DNA of 64,000 nt. It comes from Mediterraneibacter butyricigenes. GTDB taxonomy: Bacteria > Bacillota > Clostridia > Lachnospirales > Lachnospiraceae. The position numbers and the translations under genes were made by a program. The first letter of the stretch is position 1, and every line of letters begins with the position of its first letter. Shown here in pieces: positions 1 through 8,681 of the stretch. The notes beneath the pieces are model-generated. The model worked only from the letters and a program-made list of their open reading frames with translations, searched no databases and was not told the origin of the DNA. The stretch covers positions 992,001-1,056,000 of the forward strand of contig NZ_BHGK01000001.1 of the NCBI RefSeq assembly GCF_003574295.1, given 5' to 3'.

Positions 1-144
1 AAGTATTTCCGTATCGGAGAAAACAAGTTAAGACGATTGGCAGAGGAAAACAAGGACGCTGGCTGGCTCATTATGAATGGCAACCGCATACAGATTAAAC
101 GCCGACAGTTTGAACAGGTTATTGATAAATTGGACGCAATCTAA
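1..144 (+). CDS. xis: Tn916-family excisionase, 3' part
   Basis: The reading frame is open from base 1 and ends in TAA at 142-144, giving the last 47 residues; the start lies outside the window. The residues ([16 protein letters not shown], then [13 protein letters not shown]) match the Tn916 Xis family, a small winged-helix DNA-binding protein of about 67 residues. In the family it bends the element ends and helps integrase excise the circular intermediate. It lies directly before the integrase gene in the same orientation, the arrangement known in Tn916. Identification is from memory of the family sequence and is strong. Confidence 0.9.
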   Translation, partial: KYFRIGENKLRRLAEENKDAGWLIMNGNRIQIKRRQFEQVIDKLDAI

Positions 145-222
145 TGCAAATGAGCCTTGTATGTGTTATGATGAACACAAGTCATATCAAGGTTCTTTCC
201 AACAAGGAAAGGAGCAGACACC

Positions 223-1416
223 ATGAAAGAAAAAAGACGGGATAACAAAGGACGTATCCTGCATACTGGAGAGAGCCAACGAACAGACGGAAAATACTTA
301 TATAAATATGTGGACGCATTTGGAAACACAAAATATGTGTATGCTTGGAGATTGACACCCACAGACCCGACACCAAAGGGAAAACGGGAAAAACTCTCAC
401 TTCGTGAACTGGAACAGCAGATAAGACGGGATATTGAGGACGGTATCGACAGCACAGGCAAGAAAATGACACTTTGTCAACTCTATGCCAAACAGAACGC
501 ACAAAGGGCAAATGTGAAGAAAAGCACAATGAAACAACGGGAACAACTCATGCGGTTATTGAAAGAGGATAAGTTAGGTGCTAGGAGCATTGATACGATA
601 AAACCCTCTGACGCTAAGGAATGGGCGTTACGCATGAAAGACAAAGGCTTTTCCTATAACACCATTAACAACCATAAACGCTCGTTAAAAGCGTCATTCT
701 ATATCGCCATACAAGACGATTGTGTAAGGAAAAACCCTTTTGATTTCAAGTTAAGTGAAGTCCTAGAAAATGATACCAAAGAGAAAGTCGCATTGACAGA
801 GGAACAGGAACAAGCCTTACTCTCATTCATCAAGACGGACAATGTGTATCACAAGTATTATGATGATGTGCTGATACTGTTAAAGACAGGACTTCGTATC
901 TCGGAACTGTGCGGACTGACAGTAGCCGATATTGATTTTAAGAATGAAGTTGTGATTATCGACCACCAGTTACTAAAGAGCAAGGAACAGGGCTATTATA
1001 TTGAAACGCCTAAAACAAAGAGCGGAATAAGGCAAGTGCCATTAAGCAGAGAAACAATACAGGCATTTCAACGGGTTATGAAGAAACACCCAAAGGCAGA
1101 ACCATTTGTGATAGACGGACGGAGCAATTTCCTATTTGTCAATCATAAAGGCAAGCCCAAAGTTGCGATTGATTACAACGCCTTATTTGTCCGTATGATA
1201 AAGAAATACAACAAGCACCACAAGGACAATCCCTTGCCACATATCACACCGCATACGCTACGCCATACATTCTGCACAAGGCTGGCAAGCAAGAACATGA
1301 ACCCAAAAGATTTACAGTATATCATGGGGCATTCAAACATCAGTATCACAATGAACTGGTATGCTCATGCGTCCATAGATACCGCAAAATCAGAGGTTCA
1401 GCGTCTAATCGCATAA
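223..1416 (+). CDS. int: Tn916-family tyrosine recombinase (integrase)
   Basis: A 397-residue site-specific recombinase, close to the roughly 405 residues of Tn916 Int. Residues 1-65 form the arm-binding domain, about 80-170 the core-binding domain, and 190-395 the catalytic domain. The catalytic set is visible: R225 in TGLRISEL, K266 in PKTKSG, H344 and R347 in HTLRHTF, H370 in GHS, and nucleophile Y380. The ATG at 223 follows AAGGAG. It would cut and join the element ends and the target by a 3'-phosphotyrosine intermediate. All catalytic residues are intact, so the enzyme is probably functional. The rest of the element must lie upstream of the window. Confidence 0.95.
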   Translation: MKEKRRDNKGRILHTGESQRTDGKYLYKYVDAFGNTKYVYAWRLTPTDPTPKGKREKLSLRELEQQIRRDIEDGIDSTGKKMTLCQLYAKQNAQRANVKKSTMKQREQLMRLLKEDKLGARSIDTIKPSDAKEWALRMKDKGFSYNTINNHKRSLKASFYIAIQDDCVRKNPFDFKLSEVLENDTKEKVALTEEQEQALLSFIKTDNVYHKYYDDVLILLKTGLRISELCGLTVADIDFKNEVVIIDHQLLKSKEQGYYIETPKTKSGIRQVPLSRETIQAFQRVMKKHPKAEPFVIDGRSNFLFVNHKGKPKVAIDYNALFVRMIKKYNKHHKDNPLPHITPHTLRHTFCTRLASKNMNPKDLQYIMGHSNISITMNWYAHASIDTAKSEVQRLIA

Positions 1417-1421
1417 AAGTA

Positions 1422-1494
1422 TTTACCACGATTTTAACCACGTTTGATAGAGAAAATATAGGAAGATAGACCTAGATATGTGAGGTTTACCACA
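1422..1494 (+). repeat. Three short direct repeats after int, probable arm-type Int sites
   Basis: TTTACCACG (1422-1430), TTTTAACCACG (1432-1442) and TTTACCACA (1486-1494) lie directly behind the integrase stop. Tn916-type integrases bind short repeats near the element ends through their N-terminal domain, and these are in the right place. That they are the arm sites is inference; the repeats themselves are seen. Confidence 0.4.
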
Positions 1495-1500
1495 AAAGCA

Positions 1501-1542
1501 AAATGCCCGTAGAGCCGATAAAATAAGGCTTTGCGGACATTT
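1501..1542 (+). terminator. Hairpin behind the integrase, possible terminator
   Basis: Two 16-base arms (1501-1516 and 1527-1542) pair with one mismatch and two G-U pairs around a 10-base A-rich loop. There is no good T run, so it may act as a weak terminator or as structure near the element end. Confidence 0.35.
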
Positions 1543-1793
1543 AAGAAGATATAAAAAGATAGTCAAAAAGACATATATAATTTACTCTTAAATACTGATT
1601 GAGACGTTTATTGGATTTTTTCACGAATTTCCTCCTTTTTCCACTTGAATCTATGTTTTTCGACATTTTTCTAATACTAAAAATTTTACAGTTGCGCATC
1701 GACACGCGCCATGACATATATATCAGTATTATCATATTTTTTCCAAAAACATAGTGTTTTTTTGCGTGGGAGAAAAGTTCTTAAGGGAAAATA
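1543..1793. other. AT-rich non-coding stretch, probable right end of the integrative element
   Basis: No convincing gene. On the minus strand an AAGGAGG site precedes a GTG codon (frame GTG AAA AAA TCC, stop near 1541) that would give about 27 residues running towards the integrase. This could be the start of a gene cut by insertion, but no family is recognised. The element/chromosome junction must lie somewhere between 1417 and 1983 and cannot be placed without an empty-site comparison. Confidence 0.3.
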
Positions 1794-1822
1794 TTGACAG
1801 CAGAAATAAATCCTGCTATAAG
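1794..1822 (+). promoter_or_regulatory. Sigma-A-type promoter with no gene behind it
   Basis: TTGACA (1794-1799), a 17-base spacer and TATAAG (1817-1822). The -35 box is a perfect consensus match and the spacing is ideal. Transcription would start near 1829 and run into the terminator at 1939-1975. Confidence 0.65.
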
Positions 1823-1828
1823 ATTATA

Positions 1829-1975
1829 TATCAAAAGCATTTATTTTTCTTACTTTTCTTTGCAGAAATATCTGCATCTGTATATTTTCTACCGAAATTC
1901 TATAAACGATAGAACAATTGAATGGTTAAGAAATAGTAACGCGTGTATCAGTAAATTTGATACACGCGTGTTTTA
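1829..1975 (+). ncRNA. Candidate small structured RNA, about 147 nt
   Basis: The span between a consensus promoter and a strong intrinsic terminator holds no credible protein: no ribosome site and no conserved frame. Besides the terminator it contains two small perfect hairpins, TGCAGA/TCTGCA (1861-1866 with 1871-1876) and TTCTAT/ATAGAA (1898-1903 with 1909-1914). It lies between the integrative element and the 3' end of the capsule operon, and is transcribed towards that operon. I recognise no known RNA family. Expression is inference. Confidence 0.5.
1939..1975 (+). terminator. Intrinsic terminator
   Basis: A perfect 12-base-pair stem (ACGCGTGTATCA at 1939-1950 with TGATACACGCGT at 1958-1969), a 7-base loop and a following GTTTT. 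It ends the candidate small RNA. Confidence 0.75.
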
Positions 1976-1983
1976 TCTTTGAA

Positions 1984-2201
1984 TCATTTCATTTTCATCT
2001 CAAGGCAATGAACTGCTAGTATTACCATTGAATGCTCTCCGAACCATGAAAATACTTTTTTTAAAAGAACATAGTGTAGCACCTAAAATGACAAATCCAC
2101 ATGTGATTGATCGGACTGTTTCCCATATGTCCGGCAACGATAGGAATCATAGATAGTCCTTTTGCAATATCAAAATAGCGAATACGTTCTTTTGAATTCA
2201 T
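1984..2201 (-). pseudogene. Internally deleted acyltransferase (Acyltransferase_3 family) remnant
   Basis: An ATG at 2201, one base after the wzx stop codon, opens a frame beginning MNSKERIRYFDIAKGLSM and containing VAGHM, the typical N-terminus of membrane acyltransferases that O-acetylate surface glycans. After about 40 residues the frame breaks. The tail continues in other frames as GFVILGATLCSF and, after a run of seven A, FGEHSMVILAVHCLE, which looks like the family's last membrane segments. A normal member has about 330-350 residues, so most of the gene has been deleted and the ends joined. It was the last gene of the operon and would have acylated the repeat unit. It is non-functional here. 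Confidence 0.7.
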
Positions 2202-2202
2202 T

Positions 2203-3663
2203 TTAATTTCCTTTCAACTTATTTTTCAACATACTCCAAACTTGTCCTTCAATTTCCAATACAAGCGGCTCCTTCAGTAAAGTCATAATAACTGCATATA
2301 CTCCAAAATAGATCATTGCAGAAAAACATAACGTGAAAAAGTTTCCCAAAGAACATAATTTTATTAAAAGTGATAATAGACTACTGATTAAAATAGCCAG
2401 TAATAACGTTCCATATCTTACTTTTCGATAAGCCTCTGTTACCATAGAGCGTAATGCACCATATTGCACAGCAAATACGACAATTTCAGCTACTAACGTT
2501 CCGATTGCAGCACCAGAAGATGCTAGCATTGGAATAAGAATTGCGTTAAGTATTAGATCAACGATTGCGCCGGCAATTTCTGAGTAAAGAACAGTTTTTT
2601 CTTTTCCGAGTGGAACCAGCATCTGGATGCCCATAATATTTGTCAGTCCAATCAATAACAACGTTGGCATAATAATCTGCATTGGTTGAATTGCTCCGCT
2701 ATAAGCAGAACCAGAAAGAAAGAAAATTCCTTCCTTTGCAAATAGCATAAAATAAACCAATAATGGAGTAGCTAATAGAAAAACAAAATGTATCGCTTTT
2801 TTTGCTACGCGATAAAACTCGTCCATCATATCATGTTCCACATAATAAGAAGCCCTTGGCAGTAAAACAGTTCCCAGTGAAGTGACAACTCCAAGTAAAA
2901 CATTTTTAATTTTTACTGCCGCATTATAATACCCAACATCTACATCTGTTTTCAAGAATCCTAACATTACGGTATCCAGATTGGTGTAGATGGTTGTTGC
3001 ACAGGACATTGCAAAGAAGATTAAAATTGCTTTTAAATGGCGTCGAAACTTATAATTTCCAATCGGCTTTAACTGAATATATTTATGGACATGAAAGAAA
3101 TTAAAAATATTAGACGCTGAAGCAGCAAGAATAGATAATGCACCATAAACAACAGTATCATTACTTTGTTTTACCAATAAAAACATAAAGATCAATGCAA
3201 CAAATTTGAAGATAATGGAACGAACCGTAATATAGGTATACTGCTCCAGTGCTTTATAAAGCCATTCCACACCAATTGCATTAAATAAAATAGTCAAACT
3301 AATAATTAAAAACAATGGTTTATTTTGGGAAAATCTCGAGACGGTAAAGAGTGCAATAAAAAAAGCAATATATGTGAAAATACACATGATCAAATTGATC
3401 AGAAACAGTTCCTGAACAGTACGTGATAAAGTTTCCTTATCATCACGTACTTTTGCACATGCACGAATACCATAAGTTGGGATTCCAAGCTGTGAAAACA
3501 TACAAAAATAAGCCACAACAGATGTGGCAAATGATACCATTCCGGTGCCGGCAGGTTGTAAAACCCTTGATATGTAAGGAAATGTAATCAAGGGAAATAC
3601 AAACTGCGACATCGTCAGAATGGCATTCATGATGAAATTTAGTTTGAGTGATTTTTTTTTCAT
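2203..3663 (-). CDS. wzx: Wzx-type polysaccharide repeat-unit flippase (first operon)
   Basis: A polytopic membrane protein of about 486 residues with 12 or more hydrophobic segments and the N-terminal pattern FPLITFPYISRVL typical of MOP-superfamily oligosaccharide flippases. It would move the undecaprenyl-linked repeat unit across the cytoplasmic membrane for polymerisation by Wzy. An ATG at 3663 is preferred over the in-frame TTG six bases upstream, although the ribosome site (TAGG) is weak. It lies 12 bases behind an ATP-grasp gene and is followed directly by the acyltransferase remnant. It is clearly related to, but diverged from, the second flippase at 17504-18973. The exact substrate cannot be read from the sequence. 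Confidence 0.9.
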   Translation of the reverse strand: MKKKSLKLNFIMNAILTMSQFVFPLITFPYISRVLQPAGTGMVSFATSVVAYFCMFSQLGIPTYGIRACAKVRDDKETLSRTVQELFLINLIMCIFTYIAFFIALFTVSRFSQNKPLFLIISLTILFNAIGVEWLYKALEQYTYITVRSIIFKFVALIFMFLLVKQSNDTVVYGALSILAASASNIFNFFHVHKYIQLKPIGNYKFRRHLKAILIFFAMSCATTIYTNLDTVMLGFLKTDVDVGYYNAAVKIKNVLLGVVTSLGTVLLPRASYYVEHDMMDEFYRVAKKAIHFVFLLATPLLVYFMLFAKEGIFFLSGSAYSGAIQPMQIIMPTLLLIGLTNIMGIQMLVPLGKEKTVLYSEIAGAIVDLILNAILIPMLASSGAAIGTLVAEIVVFAVQYGALRSMVTEAYRKVRYGTLLLAILISSLLSLLIKLCSLGNFFTLCFSAMIYFGVYAVIMTLLKEPLVLEIEGQVWSMLKNKLKGN

Positions 3664-3675
3664 ATACAAAACCTA

Positions 3676-4884
3676 TTATACGAGTTCTATGTGTAGCCAA
3701 TCATTTGATTTTTTCATAATGGAATCTAACTCTTCTCGACTATCAAATTTTAAAAACATATCCCCTAAAGACATGTTTGCTCCAGTAAAAGGTTTTACAT
3801 ATTCACCAGGTTTTACAGATAAATCTACAACCTTTACATATTTTTTTTGAATATCTGGATCAATGGTAATTCCCTTTAGAATACCACACTCTCCAGGACG
3901 AGCATGAATTACCATTTCACACCAATAGCCATCACATTCATTTTGTTGAATATTAAGAAGAGGCATACCAACAGCTTTTCTAATTTCATTTTCAATAAGA
4001 TTAACATGAAAAGCCATATGCTGTAGTTCGGCAATTTTACACCCTCCACCGCGTGGAGATACTTCCATGATATACGGTTTTCCATCATTGCCAACACATG
4101 TTTCAATATTATAAATTCCAGTTTGCATTCCTAGCAGATCTATAAGCCGTTGTGTTTCTTTAGTTAAATAATCTTGGCATTCTTTTTCCATAGATGATGG
4201 CCAAATAATATATGCTGGTGTATATGGATTATCTGCTTCTTTATCAAATAATTGATCTGAATATGTAACAAATTCTAATTTCCCATTTACTGAAAACGGA
4301 TCGGCGCTTGAATGATATCCTCTAAAAGTCAAGAAATCCTCAATAATAAATGCTCCGTTATGCGAACCGTTCATAGCAATCTTTATGGCTAATCTTAATT
4401 CATCTGGTGTATTAACTTTTGAAACGCCTTTACTTCCAGCGGAATCTACTGGTTTTACAATTACTGGCCAATTAAAGAAATCGACATCACTAAAAGGAGC
4501 TTCGGGATCAACATATCTTTTGGCACGTGGTACATTAAAACCATGTTCTGTTAAAAATTCACGAAATAATCCTTTATCCTGTAAAATACAGGTTGATTCA
4601 TAAGATCCTTGAAAAGGAAGATTCATTTTTTCAGCAATATAGGCAGCCGTAACAACACCAGGATCACATGCAAAAGAAATAATGCCATTAATATCTAATC
4701 TCTGTGCCGCTTCTAAGGTAGCTTCTTTATCAATAATACTTACATTACAATATTCATCAGAATATTTATGGGCAATATTACCTGGTAAATAATCACATGT
4801 GATAACATATAACCCTAATTTATGTGCAATTTCGATAACAGGAACTGCATAACGCGAACCACCTAAAATCATTAATTTCTTCAT
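3676..4884 (-). CDS. ATP-grasp ligase of the polysaccharide operon (copy 1)
   Basis: A 402-residue protein with an N-terminal nucleotide-fold segment (MILGGSRYAVP) followed by an ATP-grasp core (IVKPVDSAGSKGV near residue 145, metal-site region NIETCVGNDGKPYIMEVSPR near 270). The fold resembles carbamoyl-phosphate-synthase-like carboxylate-amine ligases, which activate a carboxylate with ATP and join it to an amine. In a glycan operon the likely job is to make an amide on a sugar, for example an amino acid on an amino sugar or on a uronic acid. The substrate is inference. It starts at an ATG behind GGAGG. A second, diverged ATP-grasp gene lies at 9588-10886 in the same operon. Confidence 0.8.
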   Translation of the reverse strand: MKKLMILGGSRYAVPVIEIAHKLGLYVITCDYLPGNIAHKYSDEYCNVSIIDKEATLEAAQRLDINGIISFACDPGVVTAAYIAEKMNLPFQGSYESTCILQDKGLFREFLTEHGFNVPRAKRYVDPEAPFSDVDFFNWPVIVKPVDSAGSKGVSKVNTPDELRLAIKIAMNGSHNGAFIIEDFLTFRGYHSSADPFSVNGKLEFVTYSDQLFDKEADNPYTPAYIIWPSSMEKECQDYLTKETQRLIDLLGMQTGIYNIETCVGNDGKPYIMEVSPRGGGCKIAELQHMAFHVNLIENEIRKAVGMPLLNIQQNECDGYWCEMVIHARPGECGILKGITIDPDIQKKYVKVVDLSVKPGEYVKPFTGANMSLGDMFLKFDSREELDSIMKKSNDWLHIELV

Positions 4885-4910
4885 ACTTCCTCCAATTTCC
4901 TGTTGTAGAA

Positions 4911-5996
4911 TTAGTAAATATTTTCCTTTTCCATAATTTCTTTTATTGCATTTTTTAAATAGTGACCTTGGCGTAATTTTTCACTAATTTTTACAACATT
5001 ATGTTTCATGACACTATATTCTTCGATATCCATATTTTTCAATATATCATTTATTTCCTTAAGACTTCGGACTGTAAAACCAACATGGTTTTCTAAAACA
5101 AATGGGGCCAGTGCCGCTTCTTCCCAAATAATGACAGGTAACCCTGAGGCAAGAAACAGGCTACATTTATGTGGATTGTTATATTTGATATATTCTCCTG
5201 CATTACCATGGCAGCCATCCAATTCTGTCCCATCCCATACAAGACCAAATCCTCCGATTAATTTTTCGGGAAGCTCTTCAGGGGAGCATTGTCCATAATA
5301 TTGAATATTTTTCCCATCATTTCGAGCATCATAATTTGGCCCGAACAAATTGATTTTATAATCCAATTTACCAAGCTTATCAAGTTGATAAATATAGGTT
5401 GCTTTTTGAGGATCCAGATTTCCGGCAATTACAACTGTTTTATAATCATCCTTATTAAAGTCTGGCAAATCACACTCATGGAGATAATCGAATATTTTTA
5501 AATTCACGATCTTTGAAGAGTCAAATCCACGTTCCACCAAATATTTTGTCATATTTTCATTATGAGAAATAATATAATCGGATTTTTTTAATAATGTTTC
5601 ATCAGCAATTCTTGAACGATTGTTTAAGATTGTAGAGTTATTTTTAAAAACAAACCGTCTTAAAGATTCCAAATCATGAATAAGGGTTATAAATTTACAT
5701 TTTTTTATTTGCTTGCACACATTTATAAATTTATTAGCCACAAGAATATTTTCGTTTGGATGCTGTATAATTACATAGGAATTCTTTTTTACTACAAAGA
5801 GTAAATTAATCCAATTTTTTATTCCTATAAAGAGTGCAAAAAAACGAGTAATATTTAGATTCTTAAAACTATGTACAGGAGAAAACACTATTTCCTGAGC
5901 CCCTATTTTACGACAAATTGTCGTGACGTCTTCTGGAGCCTTTGCTCCTGCAGTTGTTTTATTCTCTTTTTTTACACTCATGCAATATAATTTCAT
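4911..5996 (-). CDS. Glycosyltransferase of the Gtf3 / WbbI (galactofuranosyltransferase-like) group
   Basis: A 361-residue cytoplasmic protein. The C-terminal half carries the pattern GLVWDG followed by GEYIKYNNPHKCSLFLASG and PVIIWEEAA, characteristic of the Gtf3/WbbI-like GT-B transferases. These add glucose or galactofuranose to growing glycans; which sugar is used here cannot be told. The start ATG at 5996 follows AAAGG and is six bases behind the preceding gene. It would add one residue of the lipid-linked repeat unit. Confidence 0.75.
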   Translation of the reverse strand: MKLYCMSVKKENKTTAGAKAPEDVTTICRKIGAQEIVFSPVHSFKNLNITRFFALFIGIKNWINLLFVVKKNSYVIIQHPNENILVANKFINVCKQIKKCKFITLIHDLESLRRFVFKNNSTILNNRSRIADETLLKKSDYIISHNENMTKYLVERGFDSSKIVNLKIFDYLHECDLPDFNKDDYKTVVIAGNLDPQKATYIYQLDKLGKLDYKINLFGPNYDARNDGKNIQYYGQCSPEELPEKLIGGFGLVWDGTELDGCHGNAGEYIKYNNPHKCSLFLASGLPVIIWEEAALAPFVLENHVGFTVRSLKEINDILKNMDIEEYSVMKHNVVKISEKLRQGHYLKNAIKEIMEKENIY

Positions 5997-6002
5997 TTAC
6001 TT

Positions 6003-7139
6003 TTACCTTTCAATATGCTTTTGATATAATTGTTCGTATAGTTTTTCTAATTTGACAGCTTCTTTGTATATATCATATCCTTCATTTTTTACTAATTCAG
6101 AACAATCCGAGCGTTTTTTTTCAAGTTGCTCCAAAACCAGCTTAGCCCACTCGTTTACAGGAGCTAAAAGCGAAAGGCTGTAATAATTAGGACTTATATT
6201 TGCTTCCTGTGGTATGACACTTGAGGCAATTACTGGTAGTCCGGAACATTGCGCTTCGATTGCGACAATTCCAAGCCCTTCAAAGTTAGATGGGAATACA
6301 AACACATCAAATGTTTGCAAGTATTCATGTACATTGGGAATTGCACCTGTAAATATTATTTTATCTATAATCCCCATTCTTTTAGCTAATTCCATAATTT
6401 GAGGTCTAAATTTTCCATCTCCAATCATTAATAATCGGGTCGCCGGCTCAGTTTTTAATACCTCATTGAAGATTTTGAGTACAAATTTTTGGTTTTTCTG
6501 CCGAATATCCTCATATCTTCCTATGTGACCTAATACAAAAGCTTTTTCTAGGCAAAGTTTTTTTCGTAGTTCTTGTCTTTTTTCTGGATTATATTTAAAT
6601 TTTTGGGTATTAATCGCATTGGCAATTATAACTATATTTTTGCAATTTTTTTTCCCAAAAACACTTTCTCCTGCCGTTAATCCACACGCAAAATAATCAG
6701 TGGCATTATGAACATTTACTTTTAATCCCATTTGATAAAGACATTTAATTAATTTACTTTTTTCTTTAAATACGTTCGTATAATCGTTATGTGAATGTAG
6801 TATTCGAACAGGTACTTTATATTTTTTTGCAAATATTAAAGGTAATAAATTTTCCGGAAAATGATTATGCACAATATCAAACTGATTTTTCTGAAAAAAC
6901 TCATTATATTCTTGGAGATTTTGCATCGTAATTTTATGCCCGTGTACATAAGATAATGGATGGACAATAAATCCCATTTCTTCAAAAATCTGTTGGCGTT
7001 TCGTATCTGGCGGTATATGAGTAACTACATGAAGTTCAAAATTAGAGCGATCCATATTGCTGAAATAACTTTCCAAAACTTTTTCAACACCGCCATTATG
7101 AAACCCTAAAATAAAGTGACAAATTCTAATTTTTTTCAT
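6003..7139 (-). CDS. Glycosyltransferase family 4 (GT-B fold)
   Basis: A 378-residue protein with the N-terminal glycine-rich acceptor loop (FHNGGVEKV) and the C-terminal donor site EGLGIVAIEAQ, the E-x7-E motif of GT4 retaining transferases. It probably adds a hexose or N-acetylhexosamine to the undecaprenyl-linked repeat unit on the cytoplasmic face. Its start overlaps the end of the wzy gene by 14 bases, suggesting translational coupling. Donor and linkage are unknown. Confidence 0.85.
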   Translation of the reverse strand: MKKIRICHFILGFHNGGVEKVLESYFSNMDRSNFELHVVTHIPPDTKRQQIFEEMGFIVHPLSYVHGHKITMQNLQEYNEFFQKNQFDIVHNHFPENLLPLIFAKKYKVPVRILHSHNDYTNVFKEKSKLIKCLYQMGLKVNVHNATDYFACGLTAGESVFGKKNCKNIVIIANAINTQKFKYNPEKRQELRKKLCLEKAFVLGHIGRYEDIRQKNQKFVLKIFNEVLKTEPATRLLMIGDGKFRPQIMELAKRMGIIDKIIFTGAIPNVHEYLQTFDVFVFPSNFEGLGIVAIEAQCSGLPVIASSVIPQEANISPNYYSLSLLAPVNEWAKLVLEQLEKKRSDCSELVKNEGYDIYKEAVKLEKLYEQLYQKHIER

Positions 7140-8667
7140 AGTTTTCCTTCCTGTATTTTTTTAGAAGAATTATGTAGACTGTCAAAATACTTATTAAGCA
7201 TCCACAAACAAATGAAATAAATAAATATAAAATTCCCCGGATGGACAAAAGTTGATTATGCAAACTCAGATTTCCACCTAATAGCATGACGAATATAATT
7301 CCAACCAATAAAATATATTTTTGTTTTTTTATTAAATAGCTTTTAAACATCTGAGCACTTATATCAAATTCTTCTAATTTATTAGTAATAAAATTTTTTA
7401 CGGAATCAGTTTTATTATTTATTTCCAAGTTGTCAAATTCCAAAACGAATATATATGCAATATAAAATCGAAGTATTGGGAAAAAAGTAATAGCAGTAAA
7501 AAAATATAATATAAGGAATAAGGTTTCAAAAATACATATTTCAAAACGCTTTGTTTTAAACGAATTTTTAAACAACTTTACATATGGTACAATTAAAAGA
7601 CTGCTTAGCAACATTCCACCGGTAGCTAATAAATATGGAAAACCAACACTTATTCCTTGTTTATATTTTTCATATTCCATAATGACAGACTGGTTTTCAT
7701 AACCAACTCCAAGTATAGGAGAATCTAACCACGCTTTTATACATGCTTTCAAATGATCACTTCTTACATTTACTGATCCCGCACCTGAAATGGTAGTTAT
7801 TTTATGAATCAGAATTCCTAAAACAATCATCATCCCAAGAATAGTCAATATTGAGAAAGCAATTTTATGTATAGAACCCCCTTTTTTAGTAAAAATAATG
7901 TTAGCTAAATAGAGGAGTACTGTAATGACTATGAATAAATAGCCTGTAGTAGAAAAAGTTGTAATTATTGTTGCTAGTAATATTAATATTTTCCACCAAT
8001 GGACTTTATCCATAATAAACAATTCTGCACTAACTGCAATACACAATACAAAATTATACATTGGGGCTTCACAAAATATTCCACAATTTCGAGCTATGAA
8101 TTGAGTCGCATTAATTTTTAGGAACTGGGCTTCATAATATAAATTATGAAAAGTCCTGATTGCACTGGAATCCCATGTTCCCCAATAAATTGCAGTTTTT
8201 TCACTTTCTGAAACTATGTTCAAACATGTTCCAAACACAAAATAGAATAATGAAATAATAGCAAAAATAACAGCTACATTTATAAACGCTTTCCATACAA
8301 TATTAATATCATCACATAACATCAAAAAGAAGATAAACCAAATAACAGGTAAACAAAACCATGAAAAATATTCATAGAAATCCCCTTGAAATTGATATGC
8401 ATATGTTAAGCAGCATAAACCAAGAAAAATAATGTTTCTTTTTTGTGAAGACGTTGCTAATTCACGGTGCGAATTATTTAGTAAAAATAATATTATAGAT
8501 GTTGATATTACTATGATCAGCATACGCCATATGACGTCTGAAAAAGCTAATTCAATATTTGATGTATTTGTCCAAGCACCGCCAGTAGAAATAAAAAGAG
8601 AAAACGCAATTCCATAAGCGCCCAAAATAGAGATCAATTTTCTTATATTTAAACTTATATTTTTCAT
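7126..8667 (-). CDS. wzy: Wzy-type polysaccharide polymerase, O-antigen polymerase family (first operon)
   Basis: A 513-residue membrane protein with about 11-12 hydrophobic segments and a large central loop around residues 160-200. After that come GVGYENQS and a C-terminal run of membrane helices, the usual layout of Wzy polymerases. These link flipped repeat units on the outer face of the membrane. The sequence is poorly conserved in this family, so the call rests on topology and on its place between glycosyltransferase genes and a flippase in a complete Wzx/Wzy operon. It is very AT-rich, like its neighbours. Confidence 0.75.
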   Translation of the reverse strand: MKNISLNIRKLISILGAYGIAFSLFISTGGAWTNTSNIELAFSDVIWRMLIIVISTSIILFLLNNSHRELATSSQKRNIIFLGLCCLTYAYQFQGDFYEYFSWFCLPVIWFIFFLMLCDDINIVWKAFINVAVIFAIISLFYFVFGTCLNIVSESEKTAIYWGTWDSSAIRTFHNLYYEAQFLKINATQFIARNCGIFCEAPMYNFVLCIAVSAELFIMDKVHWWKILILLATIITTFSTTGYLFIVITVLLYLANIIFTKKGGSIHKIAFSILTILGMMIVLGILIHKITTISGAGSVNVRSDHLKACIKAWLDSPILGVGYENQSVIMEYEKYKQGISVGFPYLLATGGMLLSSLLIVPYVKLFKNSFKTKRFEICIFETLFLILYFFTAITFFPILRFYIAYIFVLEFDNLEINNKTDSVKNFITNKLEEFDISAQMFKSYLIKKQKYILLVGIIFVMLLGGNLSLHNQLLSIRGILYLFISFVCGCLISILTVYIILLKKYRKENYEKN

Positions 8668-8681
8668 AATTTTAAATCCTT

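Noticed and set aside
141-529. Minus-strand frames opposite the integrase start
   Set aside because: Antisense shadows of the integrase gene and its leader; no start signals.
1794-1982. Open frame of about 62 codons on the plus strand
   Set aside because: It begins on the -35 box of a promoter, has no ribosome site, and runs through the terminator hairpin; better read as a non-coding RNA.
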